Assembly (NCBI GenBank): GCA_963726065.1
Contig: CAVSAU010000013.1
Location: 434,001-498,000 of the forward strand
DNA from: Neomesorhizobium sp963726065
GTDB taxonomy: Bacteria; Pseudomonadota; Alphaproteobacteria; Rhizobiales; Rhizobiaceae
Length of the DNA stretch: 64,000 nt
Direction: 5' to 3'
The notes under the pieces are model-generated. The model was given only the letters and a program-made list of their open reading frames with translations, made no database searches and had not been told where the DNA came from. Shown piece after piece: positions 41,911 to 50,543 of this stretch. The position numbers and the translations under genes were made by a program. Every line of letters begins with the position of its first letter. Positions within the stretch are counted from its first letter, which is position 1.

Positions 41911-42825
41911 CTATTGCCCCACGCTTTTGCCGGCAACCGGCTGCGGCCCGTGGCAACCCATGCAGTCGTCGATCGGGCCTGTCGCCCGGCCGGCGCGTTT
42001 GTCGTCCCTATGGCATTCGCCGCAGAAGGCATGGAACATCCGGTCAACCCGCATTGTCTCGCTTCTGCCCAGGCGCTTGTGGCACGGGAGGCAATTCTCC
42101 TTGCCGGTCTGGTCGACGAAATTGTGGTGGCAGGTGACGCAGGTCACCTTGGTATGGTCGGCATGCAAGAAACCAGCGTGGTCGATCGGTGACGTGCGCA
42201 AGCTGGCGAGCCGCATTTCCGACAATGGACCCAAGGTGAGCACGGCGGCGATGGCCGCCATCATGAGGAGCACGACGGCAAGCACATGTCCTTCGCGGCT
42301 GAGGCCCGACGCAAGGGCCGCGACGATGCCGCCCGAGAGCAGGAGGCTCGGACCGATGCCCGCCCCGGCGGCGAGCACGACATGGGCCGCACCGGCCGTG
42401 CAGCCCACAATGCCGGCGATCCGGTGCAGGCCCAATGCCGCAAAGGGTCCGAGCCGCAGCCGCAGGGTGCGGGAGCGTCGCAGCGCAAGCGTAAGGCAGA
42501 GTGCCGTGGCGCCGGCGAGGCCGAACACGATCTCGACCGGAACGGCGGGCGAGAGCCACTGCCACAATTCCGGCTCCAGGCCAATTGCCAGGACGATGTG
42601 CAATCCGAGGCCGCCGGCGGCCAGCCAGCCCAGCCAACGGTGCCAGGCCGGCTTCAGCGGGAACGGTGGGCAGGCGAGTGCGGCTGCCGCCAGGAGCAGC
42701 GCGGCCAGTCCAGGAACACGGACGGCCCACCAGATCGCATCCGTCGGCTGTAGCGCTACCGCAATGCCGGCCGTGACGAGGAAGGCAAGGCCGAGATGAA
42801 ATCCGTATCGGAGGAACCGCTGCAT
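41911..42825 (-). CDS. Membrane-anchored tetrahaem cytochrome (c3-like) protein
   Basis: Predicted 304-residue protein in two parts. The first 200 residues form about seven membrane helices, with two His-containing repeats, 'HRWLGWLAAGGLGLHIVLAIG' and 'HRIAGIVGCTAGAAHVVLAAG', which have the spacing expected of b-haem ligands. The C-terminal 100 residues hold four CXXCH sites (CVTCH, CLPCH, CGECH, CMGCH) and extra His in 'HAGFLHADHTKV', resembling class III cytochromes c. The Met at 42858 is an alternative start. It converges on tlpA with 29 bp between. A quinol- or menaquinol-linked electron carrier is inferred; no reductase gene lies beside it. Confidence 0.75.
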   Translation of the reverse strand: MQRFLRYGFHLGLAFLVTAGIAVALQPTDAIWWAVRVPGLAALLLAAAALACPPFPLKPAWHRWLGWLAAGGLGLHIVLAIGLEPELWQWLSPAVPVEIVFGLAGATALCLTLALRRSRTLRLRLGPFAALGLHRIAGIVGCTAGAAHVVLAAGAGIGPSLLLSGGIVAALASGLSREGHVLAVVLLMMAAIAAVLTLGPLSEMRLASLRTSPIDHAGFLHADHTKVTCVTCHHNFVDQTGKENCLPCHKRLGRSETMRVDRMFHAFCGECHRDDKRAGRATGPIDDCMGCHGPQPVAGKSVGQ

Positions 42826-42946
42826 CTCGCTGAAAGCCCCGGCATGCCTGGCTGGCATGATGCCGAAAGCCTGTTCAGCGGTCGATAGGACCTTTGTCCT
42901 GCCTACAGCTGTCGCGCAGAATGGGGAAGCTGCTCGGGCCGGCCGA

Positions 42947-43828
42947 TCAGCGCGTCGGCACCGGGTGCTCGCCGCGATAGTCGTAGAAGCCGCGGCCGGT
43001 TTTCCTGCCGAGCCAGCCCGCCTCAACATATTTCACCAGCAGTGGGCAGGGGCGATATTTCGAATCCGACAGCCCGTCATGCAGCACCTGCATGATCGAA
43101 AGGCAGGTGTCGAGGCCGATGAAGTCAGCGAGCTGCAGCGGCCCCATCGGGTGGTTGGCGCCGAGCCGCATCGCGGTGTCGATGGAATCGACTGAACCGA
43201 CGCCCTCGTAAAGCGTGTAGATCGCCTCGTTGATCATCGGCAGAAGGATGCGGTTAACGATGAAGGCCGGAAAATCCTCCGCGACGGTCGCCGTCTTGTC
43301 GAGCTTCTGCACGAAGTTCCTGGCCGCTTCGAAAGTCGCGTCCTCGGTGGCGATGCCGCGCACCAGTTCGACCAGCTTCATCACCGGCACAGGGTTCATG
43401 AAGTGGATGCCGATGAAACGCTCCGGCCGGTCGGTCTGCGCCGCCAGCCTGGTGATCGAAATGGACGACGTGTTGGTGGCAAGGATCGCTTCGGGATTCA
43501 GCACCGGGCAGAGTTGCGCATAAATCTTGCGCTTCACCGTCTCGTCTTCGGTTGCCGCTTCGATGACGAGGTCGGCGCCGGCGAGGTCTTCCATCTTTGG
43601 GGCGGCGGAAATGCGGGCGCTCGCCGCCTTGCGGTCCTTCTCCTCGAGCTTGCCGTGGCTCACCTGGCGCGCCATGTTGCCGCTTACGGTGGCCATGCCC
43701 TTCTCGATCTGCTCGGGCGAGAGGTCGTAGAGCAGCACGTTGTAGCCGGCGAGCGCGGCGACATGGGCAATGCCGCTGCCCATCTGCCCGGCACCGACGA
43801 TGCCGACTGTTTCGATCGTTGCGGCCAT
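42947..43828 (-). CDS. 3-hydroxyacyl-CoA (3-hydroxybutyryl-CoA) dehydrogenase
   Basis: Predicted 293-residue NAD(P)-dependent dehydrogenase oxidising 3-hydroxyacyl-CoA to 3-ketoacyl-CoA in fatty acid, butyrate or PHB metabolism. The Rossmann motif is 'VGIVGAGQMGSGIAHVAALA'. Catalytic signatures 'NTSSISITRLAAQTDRPERF' and 'GIHFMNPVPVMKLVELV' follow, then 'DFPAFIVNRILLPMINEAI' and 'MGPLQLADFIGLDTCL'. Full length for the single-domain family. It lies just downstream on the strand from etfAB (about 1 kb away), which can take electrons from acyl-CoA dehydrogenases, so a shared beta-oxidation role is reasonable. Confidence 0.94.
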   Translation of the reverse strand: MAATIETVGIVGAGQMGSGIAHVAALAGYNVLLYDLSPEQIEKGMATVSGNMARQVSHGKLEEKDRKAASARISAAPKMEDLAGADLVIEAATEDETVKRKIYAQLCPVLNPEAILATNTSSISITRLAAQTDRPERFIGIHFMNPVPVMKLVELVRGIATEDATFEAARNFVQKLDKTATVAEDFPAFIVNRILLPMINEAIYTLYEGVGSVDSIDTAMRLGANHPMGPLQLADFIGLDTCLSIMQVLHDGLSDSKYRPCPLLVKYVEAGWLGRKTGRGFYDYRGEHPVPTR

Positions 43829-44020
43829 TACACTGATCCCGTCTTAGGCGGTTCGCCCAATTTTGTTGCAGTGCAAACTAAGAGAGCGAGGCAGTTTCGT
43901 CTACCCCGCTCTTTTGGATTTTGCGCACAGTCCGCATGAAAGTCAAAATGCATGTTTTGGCGCGTTCGCATCACTGCGAAGTCTTGCAACTCGTGGTGAC
44001 AGCAATGCTTTTGTTCGGGG

Positions 44021-44049
44021 TTACTCGCCGGCTCAAACAACAGTATAGT
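44021..44049 (+). promoter_or_regulatory. Sigma-70-like promoter for the PPC-domain protein
   Basis: TTACTC (44021-44026) and TATAGT (44044-44049) stand 17 bp apart. Transcription would begin near 44056, which supports the downstream ATG at 44080 rather than the upstream in-frame start at 43921. Confidence 0.5.
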
Positions 44050-44079
44050 CACCGCGTAAGATCACTGGGATACTTGTCG

Positions 44080-44748
44080 ATGCAGATCGCCGCAATCGAT
44101 GGCACGCGGCTGACGATCCTGATGATCGCCGGCGGACTTTTTTCCGTGGCCGGCATCCTGCTCATGTTTCGGGCGAAGCAAGAAGGCAGCCCGGCCCGGC
44201 TCGAACTGTTCGGCCAGAAATTCGAAGCCGCCTCGACGGGCATCATCGTCTTCCTGATCGGCGCCGCCTTTCTCGCGGCGCCGATGTATGTGCCCGAGCG
44301 GCCCCGCGCCAATGCTCCGCGACCGGCGGCCCAGGCAACGTCGGCAAAAGAGCCGGTCACGAGCGCGCGGGCGGCGGATCCCTCCGGACTGCTGCCGCCG
44401 CCTGTCGACAAGGACGAAGCCGAAGACAACAACACCATTTCGGCCGCAACGATCCTCGGTATCGGAGAGACGGTTCGCGGCGCGGCGAAAATGGGTGACG
44501 TCGACTGGTATGCCGTCGCCGTCGATCAGAATGTCGGGAGAGAGCTTCGGGTGGTGCTCAGGCGGATGGGCGGCTATTGCCCGCACTTCACTATCCTTGA
44601 CGGTACGGAGAAGGTCGTCAAGGAAATGGATGCCTGTGAGTTATCCACGGCCACCGATGTGCAGATCGAATCCGACAGATATTTCGTTCAGGTGGACCCT
44701 AAGTACCGTGATGTCTCGTACGAGCTGGCCCTGACCTACAAACAATAG
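44080..44748 (+). CDS. Membrane-anchored protein with PPC-like C-terminal domain
   Basis: Predicted 222-residue protein, not recognised as a named family. Two membrane helices ('LTILMIAGGLFSVAGILLMF' and 'GIIVFLIGAAFLAAPMYVP') are followed by a Pro/Ala-rich linker. A C-terminal domain of about 105 residues reads 'EDNNTISAATILGIGETVRG', 'GDVDWYAVAVDQNVGRELRV' and 'RYFVQVDPKYRDVSYELAL'. This pattern (acidic Asn loop, then G-x-x-D-x-D-W-Y) is typical of bacterial pre-peptidase C-terminal-like beta domains. It probably faces the periplasm. A strong terminator follows directly. Confidence 0.75.
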   Translation: MQIAAIDGTRLTILMIAGGLFSVAGILLMFRAKQEGSPARLELFGQKFEAASTGIIVFLIGAAFLAAPMYVPERPRANAPRPAAQATSAKEPVTSARAADPSGLLPPPVDKDEAEDNNTISAATILGIGETVRGAAKMGDVDWYAVAVDQNVGRELRVVLRRMGGYCPHFTILDGTEKVVKEMDACELSTATDVQIESDRYFVQVDPKYRDVSYELALTYKQ

Positions 44749-44780
44749 ACGAATGGCCGGTCAGGGGACCGGCCATTCGT
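44749..44780. terminator. Bidirectional hairpin terminator
   Basis: ACGAATGGCCGGTC (44749-44762) pairs perfectly over 14 bp with GACCGGCCATTCGT (44767-44780) around the loop AGGG. It starts at the base after the plus-strand stop codon and sits 25 bp before the minus-strand etfA stop, serving the convergent pair. Confidence 0.8.
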
Positions 44781-44804
44781 TTGAAGCAATGAACGTCGAG
44801 CGCC

Positions 44805-45734
44805 TTACAGCGCCTTTTCAAGTTCCGGCAGCACGACGAACAGGTCTCCGACGAGGCCGTAGTCGGCGACCTGGAAGATCGGCGCTTCCTCGTCCTTGTT
44901 GATGGCGACGATGACCTTGGAATCCTTCATGCCGGCGAGGTGCTGGATGGCGCCGGAGATGCCGACCGCGATGTAGAGGTCGGGCGCCACCACCTTGCCG
45001 GTCTGGCCGACCTGCCAGTCGTTCGGCGCATAGCCGGCATCGACCGCGGCGCGGCTGGCGCCGACGGCGGCGCCCAGCTTGTCGGCGACCGGCAGGATGA
45101 CCTCCTGGAACTTCTCCGAGGAGCCGAGCGCGCGGCCGCCCGAAATGATGATCTTGGCCGAGGTGAGTTCCGGGCGGTCGCTTTCCGACAGGCGGTTCTC
45201 GACAAACGAGGAAAGGCCCGGATTGGCGGCCGCGCTGACCGTCTCGACGGCAGCCGAACCGCCTTCGCCGGCCGCCTGGAACGACGCCGTGCGCACGGTG
45301 ATCACCTTGGTCTTGTCGGTTGCCTGTACCGTCTGGATGGCGTTGCCGGCGTAAATCGGCCGCTTGAAAGTGTCGGGCGAAACCACTTCGATGATTTCCG
45401 AGACCTGCATGACGTCGAGCAGGGCGGCGACGCGCGGCGTCACGTTCTTGCCCATGGTCGTCGCCGGCGCGACGATGGTGTCGTAGTTGCCGGCCAGCGA
45501 CACGACCAGCGCGGCCACCGGCTCGGCCAGTCGCTCGGCCAGCTCGTCGGCCTCGGCCAGCAGCACCTTGCGCGCGCCCTTCAGCTTGGCGGCGGCATCG
45601 GCGGCAGCCTTGGCGCCTTTGCCAGCCACCAGGATATCGACATCGGCGCCGATCTTGAGGGCGGCCGAGAGCGCCTTGGCGGTCTGGTCGGAAACGGATG
45701 CGTTATCGTGTTCGGCGATCAGAAGAATAGCCAT
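44805..45734 (-). CDS. etfA: Electron transfer flavoprotein alpha subunit
   Basis: Predicted 309-residue ETF alpha. With ETF beta it carries electrons from acyl-CoA and other dehydrogenases to ETF-ubiquinone oxidoreductase. The N-terminal domain starts 'AILLIAEHDNASVSDQTAKA'. The C-terminal FAD domain has 'IIISGGRALGSSEKFQEVIL', 'GAAVGASRAAVDAGYAPND' and 'LYIAVGISGAIQHLAGMKDS'. Full length. It follows etfB by 20 bp in the usual etfB-etfA order. Confidence 0.96.
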   Translation of the reverse strand: MAILLIAEHDNASVSDQTAKALSAALKIGADVDILVAGKGAKAAADAAAKLKGARKVLLAEADELAERLAEPVAALVVSLAGNYDTIVAPATTMGKNVTPRVAALLDVMQVSEIIEVVSPDTFKRPIYAGNAIQTVQATDKTKVITVRTASFQAAGEGGSAAVETVSAAANPGLSSFVENRLSESDRPELTSAKIIISGGRALGSSEKFQEVILPVADKLGAAVGASRAAVDAGYAPNDWQVGQTGKVVAPDLYIAVGISGAIQHLAGMKDSKVIVAINKDEEAPIFQVADYGLVGDLFVVLPELEKAL

Positions 45735-45754
45735 TTTCTTATCCCTTCCCAGCC

Positions 45755-46504
45755 TTACAAAACGCCGGCTTCGTTCTTGAGCTTGTCGACCAGTTCGGCC
45801 ACCGTCTTCACCTTGACGCCCGCCTTGCGGCCGCCCGGCTCCTCGGTCTTGACCACTTTCAGGCGCGGGGTCAGGTCGGCGCCGAAATCTGCCGCGGTCT
45901 TTTCGTCCAGCGGCTTCTTCTTCGCCTTCATGATGTTGGGCAGCGAGGCATAGCGCGGCTGGTTGAGGCGAAGATCGGTGGTGACGATCGCCGGCATCTT
46001 GAGCTCGACCGTCTGCAGGCCGCCGTCGACTTCGCGTGTCACCTTGGCCTTGTCGCCTTCGACGACGACCTTCGAGGCGAAGGTGCCCTGGCTCCAGCCC
46101 AGAAGCGCCGCCAGCATCTGGCCGGTCTGGTTGGCGTCGTCGTCGATCGCCTGCTTGCCGAGGATGACCAGGCTGGGCTTCTCGGCGTCGACGACGCCCT
46201 TCAGCACCTTGGCGACGCCGAGCGGCTCGACCAGTTCGTCGGTCTTGACCAGGATGGCGCGGTCGGCGCCCATGGCGAGCGCGGTGCGCAGCGTTTCCTG
46301 CGCCTGCTGCGGACCGACCGAAACCACGACGATCTCTTCGACCTTGCCGGCTTCCTTGAGACGGATCGCCTCTTCCACCGCGATCTCGTCGAACGGGTTC
46401 ATCGACATCTTCACATTGGCAAGTTCGACGCCCGATCCATCCGATTTCACCCGGATCTTCACGTTGTAATCGACCACCCGTTTGACAGGAACCAGAACTT
46501 TCAT
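45755..46504 (-). CDS. etfB: Electron transfer flavoprotein beta subunit
   Basis: Predicted 249-residue ETF beta, the AMP-binding partner of EtfA. It begins 'MKVLVPVKRVVDYNVKIRVK' and contains the adenine-nucleotide and family segments 'MSMNPFDEIAVEEAIRLKEA', 'QQAQETLRTALAMGADRAIL' and 'LVILGKQAIDDDANQTGQML', plus the dehydrogenase recognition loop 'ATDLRLNQPRYASLPNIMKA' (here with Thr-Thr-Asp). The frame extends upstream but the ATG at 46504 opens the domain directly. First gene of the etfBA pair. Confidence 0.96.
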   Translation of the reverse strand: MKVLVPVKRVVDYNVKIRVKSDGSGVELANVKMSMNPFDEIAVEEAIRLKEAGKVEEIVVVSVGPQQAQETLRTALAMGADRAILVKTDELVEPLGVAKVLKGVVDAEKPSLVILGKQAIDDDANQTGQMLAALLGWSQGTFASKVVVEGDKAKVTREVDGGLQTVELKMPAIVTTDLRLNQPRYASLPNIMKAKKKPLDEKTAADFGADLTPRLKVVKTEEPGGRKAGVKVKTVAELVDKLKNEAGVL

Positions 46505-46707
46505 CGAGTTTCTCACCTCTTCGACGGAAATTTTGAGCGCGCTATAACAGCGCCGAAGCCGTCCAGCTTGTCGAATGCCGACATACTTGACGGAAAAAGG
46601 GTCGTTGTCATGCGCGCTTCCAGCCCGCAAGGGCCTTGGAAACGCGCGGGACCGTAGTGATGAGTGACGTGAACGTCAATACGCGCGCACGGCTCGAATC
46701 GGTTGAA

Positions 46708-47478
46708 TTATTGGCGGCCCCAGCGCGGCGCCGGCTGCGCATCGACAGGCTGCACGGCGCTTGGCTGATCGACCATGACCGAGCGCGGCGTGACGATCTC
46801 GCGGTCGAGCACCGGCTGGTCGCGGCGCTTCAGGATCAGCACGAGAACGGCGCCGGTGACGATGCCGCCGATATGGCAGGCCCACGATATCTGGTCGTCG
46901 CCGCCGGCCAGGAACATCAGGAACTGGAACACGATCCACAGCGCCAGGACGATATAGGCCGGCAGGCGGAGCGGGATCCGGGCAAAGGCCAGCACCCAGA
47001 TCTTCACGCGCGGATGCAGGATCAGGTAGGCGGCGACCACGCCGGCGATGGCGCCGGATGCGCCGATGAGCGGGCTTTGCGAATCCGGAGCGATCAATCC
47101 ATGCGCGAGCGCCCCGCCCACAGCGCAGAGCAGGTAGAAGAGCAGGAACCGGAAATGCCCGAGCGCGTCCTCGACATTGTCGCCGAACACCCAGAGGAAC
47201 AGCATGTTGCCGCCAAGATGGAAGATGTCGCCGTGCAGGAAGGAATAGGTGAGGTAGGTGAAATCCTTGGGGACGTAGGCATATTCCGGCGGCAGTTCTG
47301 CGATGTCGAAGACCACCGAGGGAATGTAGCCGAAGCCGATCAGCGTCGCTTCATGGAAGTTTTCGGTGCCGAGCGAGGTGCAGAGATAGACGATCACATT
47401 CGCGGCGATCAGGCCGAACGTGACGTATTGCAGCTTGATGTATTTCAGGCTGTTGGCGTCGTGGAGCGGAATGAACAT
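46708..47478 (-). CDS. Rhomboid-family intramembrane serine protease
   Basis: Predicted 256-residue inner-membrane protease. Six helices are visible. The catalytic Ser141 is in 'PLIGASGAIAGVVAAYLIL', the His202 in 'WACHIGGIVTGAVLVL', and the oxyanion-type 'HLGGNMLFLWVFGDNVED' precedes them. A 40-residue cytosolic tail ends the protein. It cleaves substrates within the membrane. The clean start at 47478 is followed by the first helix ('LQYVTFGLIAANVIVYLCTS'). Confidence 0.92.
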   Translation of the reverse strand: MFIPLHDANSLKYIKLQYVTFGLIAANVIVYLCTSLGTENFHEATLIGFGYIPSVVFDIAELPPEYAYVPKDFTYLTYSFLHGDIFHLGGNMLFLWVFGDNVEDALGHFRFLLFYLLCAVGGALAHGLIAPDSQSPLIGASGAIAGVVAAYLILHPRVKIWVLAFARIPLRLPAYIVLALWIVFQFLMFLAGGDDQISWACHIGGIVTGAVLVLILKRRDQPVLDREIVTPRSVMVDQPSAVQPVDAQPAPRWGRQ

Positions 47479-47652
47479 TTTTCCCCGCCGCTCCTCCGGC
47501 AGTATCTAAAGAAGCCTTTTGAGAATTCGCTCTGGTGAGGCAGGTGGCGTGGTTTTCGAGAACCGAAGCGCAGCGGACATCGGTCCGTGAGCACCGGAAG
47601 CGGAGAAAACTGCGTCATATGCCCGCCAGAGTAGAATTATCAAAATGTCTTC

Positions 47653-48234
47653 TCAGCGGTTTTTGCCGGGCACCCATAACACATCGGCGTTTCCGTTGTC
47701 ATTGACCGTACGGGCGGCCACGAACAGAAAATCCGAGACGCGGTTGATGTATTTCAGACCCTCGCGATTGACGTGCTCGGCCGGGTCCTGGGCAAGCGCG
47801 ACCATGATGCGCTCGGCGCGGCGCGTGACGGTGCGGGCCAGATGCAGCGCCGCGGAGGCGGGCGAGCCGCCGGAAAGCACGAAGGAGCGCAGCGGCTGCA
47901 GGTTCTTGTTGAGAAGATCGATGTCGGCTTCGACACGCTTCACCTGCGAAGGGATGATGCGCAGCGGCTCGTAGCCGAGATCCTTGCCGGTGTCGGGGGT
48001 GGCCAGGTCGGCGCCGAGATCGAAGAGGTCGTTCTGGATGCGGCCGAGCATGGTGTCGATTTCAGGATAGTCCTTGCCGGTGTGCACGCGCGCCAGGCCA
48101 ATGCAGGCATTGGCTTCGTCGACGGCGCCGTAGGCGTCAACGCGAAGGTCGGATTTCAGCCGGCGCTCGCCGGTGCCGAGCCCGGTGGTGCCGTCGTCGC
48201 CGGTACGCGTGTAGATCTTGTTGAGCTTGACCAT
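47653..48234 (-). CDS. Cob(I)yrinic acid a,c-diamide adenosyltransferase, PduO type
   Basis: Predicted 193-residue ATP:cob(I)alamin adenosyltransferase of the PduO family, forming the Co-C bond of adenosylcobalamin. The ATP-binding N-terminus 'IYTRTGDDGTTGLGTGERR' is diagnostic, followed by 'VDAYGAVDEANACIGLARV', 'FVLSGGSPASAALHLARTVT' with 'RRAERIM', and 'INRVSDFLFVAARTVN'. The start at 48234 has GGGGGAGG a few bases before it. Next in line is a small two-helix membrane protein gene upstream. Confidence 0.94.
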   Translation of the reverse strand: MVKLNKIYTRTGDDGTTGLGTGERRLKSDLRVDAYGAVDEANACIGLARVHTGKDYPEIDTMLGRIQNDLFDLGADLATPDTGKDLGYEPLRIIPSQVKRVEADIDLLNKNLQPLRSFVLSGGSPASAALHLARTVTRRAERIMVALAQDPAEHVNREGLKYINRVSDFLFVAARTVNDNGNADVLWVPGKNR

Positions 48235-48255
48235 GCCTCCCCCCATAACGCATCC

Positions 48256-48310
48256 GCCTCAAAATCGGAATCGATTTTCGGAAAGCACGATGCAGATTCA
48301 AGGTGTTAGA
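48256..48310. repeat. Fragment of a second dispersed rhizobial repeat
   Basis: AAAATCGGAATCGATTTTCGG followed by AAAGCACGATGCAGATTC and GTTAGAGCG resembles the element at 50341-50442. It contains a short palindrome around the ATCGGAATCGAT core. It lies just upstream of the adenosyltransferase gene. Confidence 0.55.
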
Positions 48311-48345
48311 GCGTGCAGGACGCGCGGCGCCCTTATGCCGTCCGG

Positions 48346-48537
48346 TCAGCCGCGATTGAAGTAGAACGCCAGGAGGATCAGCACCAGCGCGATGAACTGC
48401 AGCAGCACCCGCATCTGCATCAGCTTGTTGGATGTGTTGCCGGAGCCGCCGCGCAGCATGTTGGCGAGGCCGCGGATCAGGACGATCACCACGGCGACCA
48501 TCACGAGGATGGCGAGGATATTGAATACTGTCGACAT
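48346..48537 (-). CDS. Twin transmembrane protein
   Basis: Predicted 63-residue membrane protein with two helices ('FNILAILVMVAVVIVLIRGL' and 'MRVLLQFIALVLILLAFYF') joined by a short basic/Gly loop ('MLRGGSGNTSNKLMQ'). This 'twin transmembrane protein' type is common in alphaproteobacteria next to the PduO-type adenosyltransferase, as here, and the loop resembles HIG1-domain proteins. Function unknown. The strong hydrophobicity and conserved neighbour support a real gene despite its size. Confidence 0.82.
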   Translation of the reverse strand: MSTVFNILAILVMVAVVIVLIRGLANMLRGGSGNTSNKLMQMRVLLQFIALVLILLAFYFNRG

Positions 48538-48567
48538 GGATCCTTCCTGATCCGGTTCCGTCCGGGC

Positions 48568-49434
48568 TCAGCCCTGCTTCGACAAGATCCGGTAGAGTGC
48601 CGAAGCCGGCAGAATACGCTTTAAGAATACGCCGATCCTCGCCGGCAGGGTGACAACATAATGCGGTCTGGGGCGCGGCGACAGCAGGGCGTGGCGCAAC
48701 ATCGCATAAACCGCGTCCGGCTTCAGCTTTAGCCGCGACTTGGAGCCGCCGCCGCGCAACCGGGCGAGCTGCGCCTGGTAAGCGGCATGGTGGACGGAAT
48801 TCTCGTGGTCGATGTTCTTCTCGAACCAGGACAGGCCATTCGAGGCGATTTTGGATTCCACCGGCCCCGGCTCGATCAACGCGACGTGGATGCCGGAGCC
48901 CGCGAGTTCCATGCGCATGCACAGCATCAGCCCTTCGAGCGCGTGTTTGGAAGCCGCGTAGGCGCCGCGAAACTTCACCGGTGTCAGGCCAAGGATCGAC
49001 GAGCAGTGGACGATGCGGCCGTGTCCTTGCGCCCGCATCGCCGGGACGATGCGACGGGTCAGGTCGTGCCAGCCGAAAAAGTTCGCCTCAAACTGCGTGC
49101 GCAGCGCTTCGACAGGCAAGTCTTCGACAGCGCCGGCTTGTGTATAGGCGCCGTTGTTGTAAAGCGCGTCCAACCTGCCGCCCGTGCGCTCGAACACCGC
49201 GTCGACCAGACTAGCGATCGATGCCGGCTCACTGTAGTCGAGATAGAAGGTTTCGATGCCTTCCGCCTCGAGCGCGGCGATGTCCTGCGGCTTGCGCGCG
49301 GTGGCAAACACCCGCCAGCCGTCGCCTTTCAGGGCACGGGCGCAATGCGCGCCGATGCCCGAAGAGGCCCCGGTGACGATGATTGTGCGCAACCCTTTCG
49401 GGTGGTGATTCGTGGTACCGGTTACGCTTGCCAT
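48568..49434 (-). CDS. Short-chain dehydrogenase/reductase
   Basis: Predicted 288-residue SDR oxidoreductase. The NAD(P) motif TGxxxGIG is 'IIVTGASSGIGAHCARALKG'. The catalytic Ser is in 'IVHCSSILGLTPVKFRGAYA' with the YxxxK pair Tyr-Ala-Ala-Ser-Lys directly following, and 'LDALYNNGAYTQAGAVED' marks the active-site region. The long C-terminus ('PRPHYVVTLPARIGVFLKRI') suggests membrane association. The ATG at 49434 is chosen over a TTG nine bases upstream. Divergent from the YihY gene. Substrate unknown. Confidence 0.9.
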   Translation of the reverse strand: MASVTGTTNHHPKGLRTIIVTGASSGIGAHCARALKGDGWRVFATARKPQDIAALEAEGIETFYLDYSEPASIASLVDAVFERTGGRLDALYNNGAYTQAGAVEDLPVEALRTQFEANFFGWHDLTRRIVPAMRAQGHGRIVHCSSILGLTPVKFRGAYAASKHALEGLMLCMRMELAGSGIHVALIEPGPVESKIASNGLSWFEKNIDHENSVHHAAYQAQLARLRGGGSKSRLKLKPDAVYAMLRHALLSPRPRPHYVVTLPARIGVFLKRILPASALYRILSKQG

Positions 49435-49488
49435 TTGCCGCAATCACTTCCCATATTCGCGGCCGGGAAACAATTGGAAGGAGATGGG

Positions 49489-50340
49489 GTGCGCAAGATC
49501 GTCGCGATACGGCGCGTGCTGTTCGATGCACTCGGTCATTTCAACGACGACGACGGGTGGTCGATGGCCAGCCATCTGGCGATCAGCGCCCTGATGGCGC
49601 TGTTTCCGTTCCTGATCTTTGCGACGACTTTGGCGAGTTTTCTGGGTGCACAGGCGTTTTCGGAAACCGCCGTGCATCTCGTCTTCGACACCTGGCCCGA
49701 CCAGATCGCCGAACCCATCGCGCGTGAGGTCGTCAACGTGCTGACCGTACAGCGTGGCGACCTTCTGACGTTCGGCGTTGTGCTGGCCGCCTTCTTCGCC
49801 TCCAACGGCATTGAGGCGTTGCGAACCTCGCTCAACCGTGCATACCGCGTTACCGAAACGCGCTCGATCATCTATCGCCGCGTGCAGAGCCTTGCTTTCG
49901 TTGTGCTGGCCACCATAGCCTTCGTGGCGATCAGCGTGCTCCTGGTGTTTGCGCCGCTGCTTGCGCGCCTGGCCGAAGCGCAGTTCGACTGGATAGAGCC
50001 CTATATGGGAACCATCACACTGTGGCGGTTCGTCATCGCCTCGACGGTCATCGTGCTCGGCCTGATCGCCGTGCATTTCTGGCTGCCGGCCGGGAAAAGG
50101 CGCTTCGTCGACATCGTCCCCGGCATCATCTTCACGCTCGCCGCCTGGCTTGCCGGCTCGACGATCTTTGCCACCTATCTCGATAATTTCTCAAACTACG
50201 TGACCACCTATGCGGGGCTCGCCTCGATCATGATTGCGGTGGTCTTCCTCTACATCATGTCGCTGATCTTCATTGTCGGCGGCGAGTTCAATGCGGCGAT
50301 CAAGCGATATCTCGACGCGCGCGCACGCGTCGGCGCCTAG
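49489..50340 (+). CDS. YihY/BrkB family membrane protein
   Basis: Predicted 283-residue inner-membrane protein of the YihY (formerly 'ribonuclease BN') family. Six helices are seen. Family marks are 'DDGWSMASHLAISALMALFP', 'FASNGIEALRTSLNRAYRV', 'RRFVDIVPGIIFTLAAWLAG' and 'LASIMIAVVFLYIMSLIFIV'. The start is GTG at 49489, supported by GGAAGGAG 5-6 bases upstream; ATG alternatives in the long upstream frame lack a site and lie in the opposite SDR gene. Transport or envelope function is unknown. Confidence 0.92.
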   Translation: MRKIVAIRRVLFDALGHFNDDDGWSMASHLAISALMALFPFLIFATTLASFLGAQAFSETAVHLVFDTWPDQIAEPIAREVVNVLTVQRGDLLTFGVVLAAFFASNGIEALRTSLNRAYRVTETRSIIYRRVQSLAFVVLATIAFVAISVLLVFAPLLARLAEAQFDWIEPYMGTITLWRFVIASTVIVLGLIAVHFWLPAGKRRFVDIVPGIIFTLAAWLAGSTIFATYLDNFSNYVTTYAGLASIMIAVVFLYIMSLIFIVGGEFNAAIKRYLDARARVGA

Positions 50341-50543
50341 AGCCAATTCCATTTCGATTGAAAATCGGAATGAGGCTCGATCTCTTTGCTGGAGCATGAT
50401 CTTTTCCGAGAACTGGTTTCCACTTTCCGGAATCATGCTCTTGAGGGGTTCCGGTTCTTTCAGAACCGGCAACTCGCTCTAACTATTTGTTTTGCCGCAT
50501 TTATGCGGACGCCAAATGATTCCGTTTGGCAAAAAAGCTCTAA
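50341..50543. repeat. Two adjacent dispersed repeats (second family, then copy 5 of the first)
   Basis: Positions 50341-50442 hold the 'GATTGAAAATCGGAAT ... GGAGCATGATCTTTTCCG ... GGAATCATGCTC' element, with GAGCATGAT/ATCATGCTC arms. Positions 50443-50543 are the long form of the first family: GGTTCCGGTTCT hairpin, then AACTATTTGTTTTGCCGCAT and GCCAAATGATTCCGTTTGGC. Its right end, GCTCTAA, contains the EamA stop codon. Together they fill the gap between convergent genes. Confidence 0.87.

Noticed and set aside
48787..49488. Long open frame upstream of the YihY start
   Set aside because: It is antisense to a well-supported SDR gene, has no family motifs, and a GTG with a good ribosome site opens the YihY domain at 49489.
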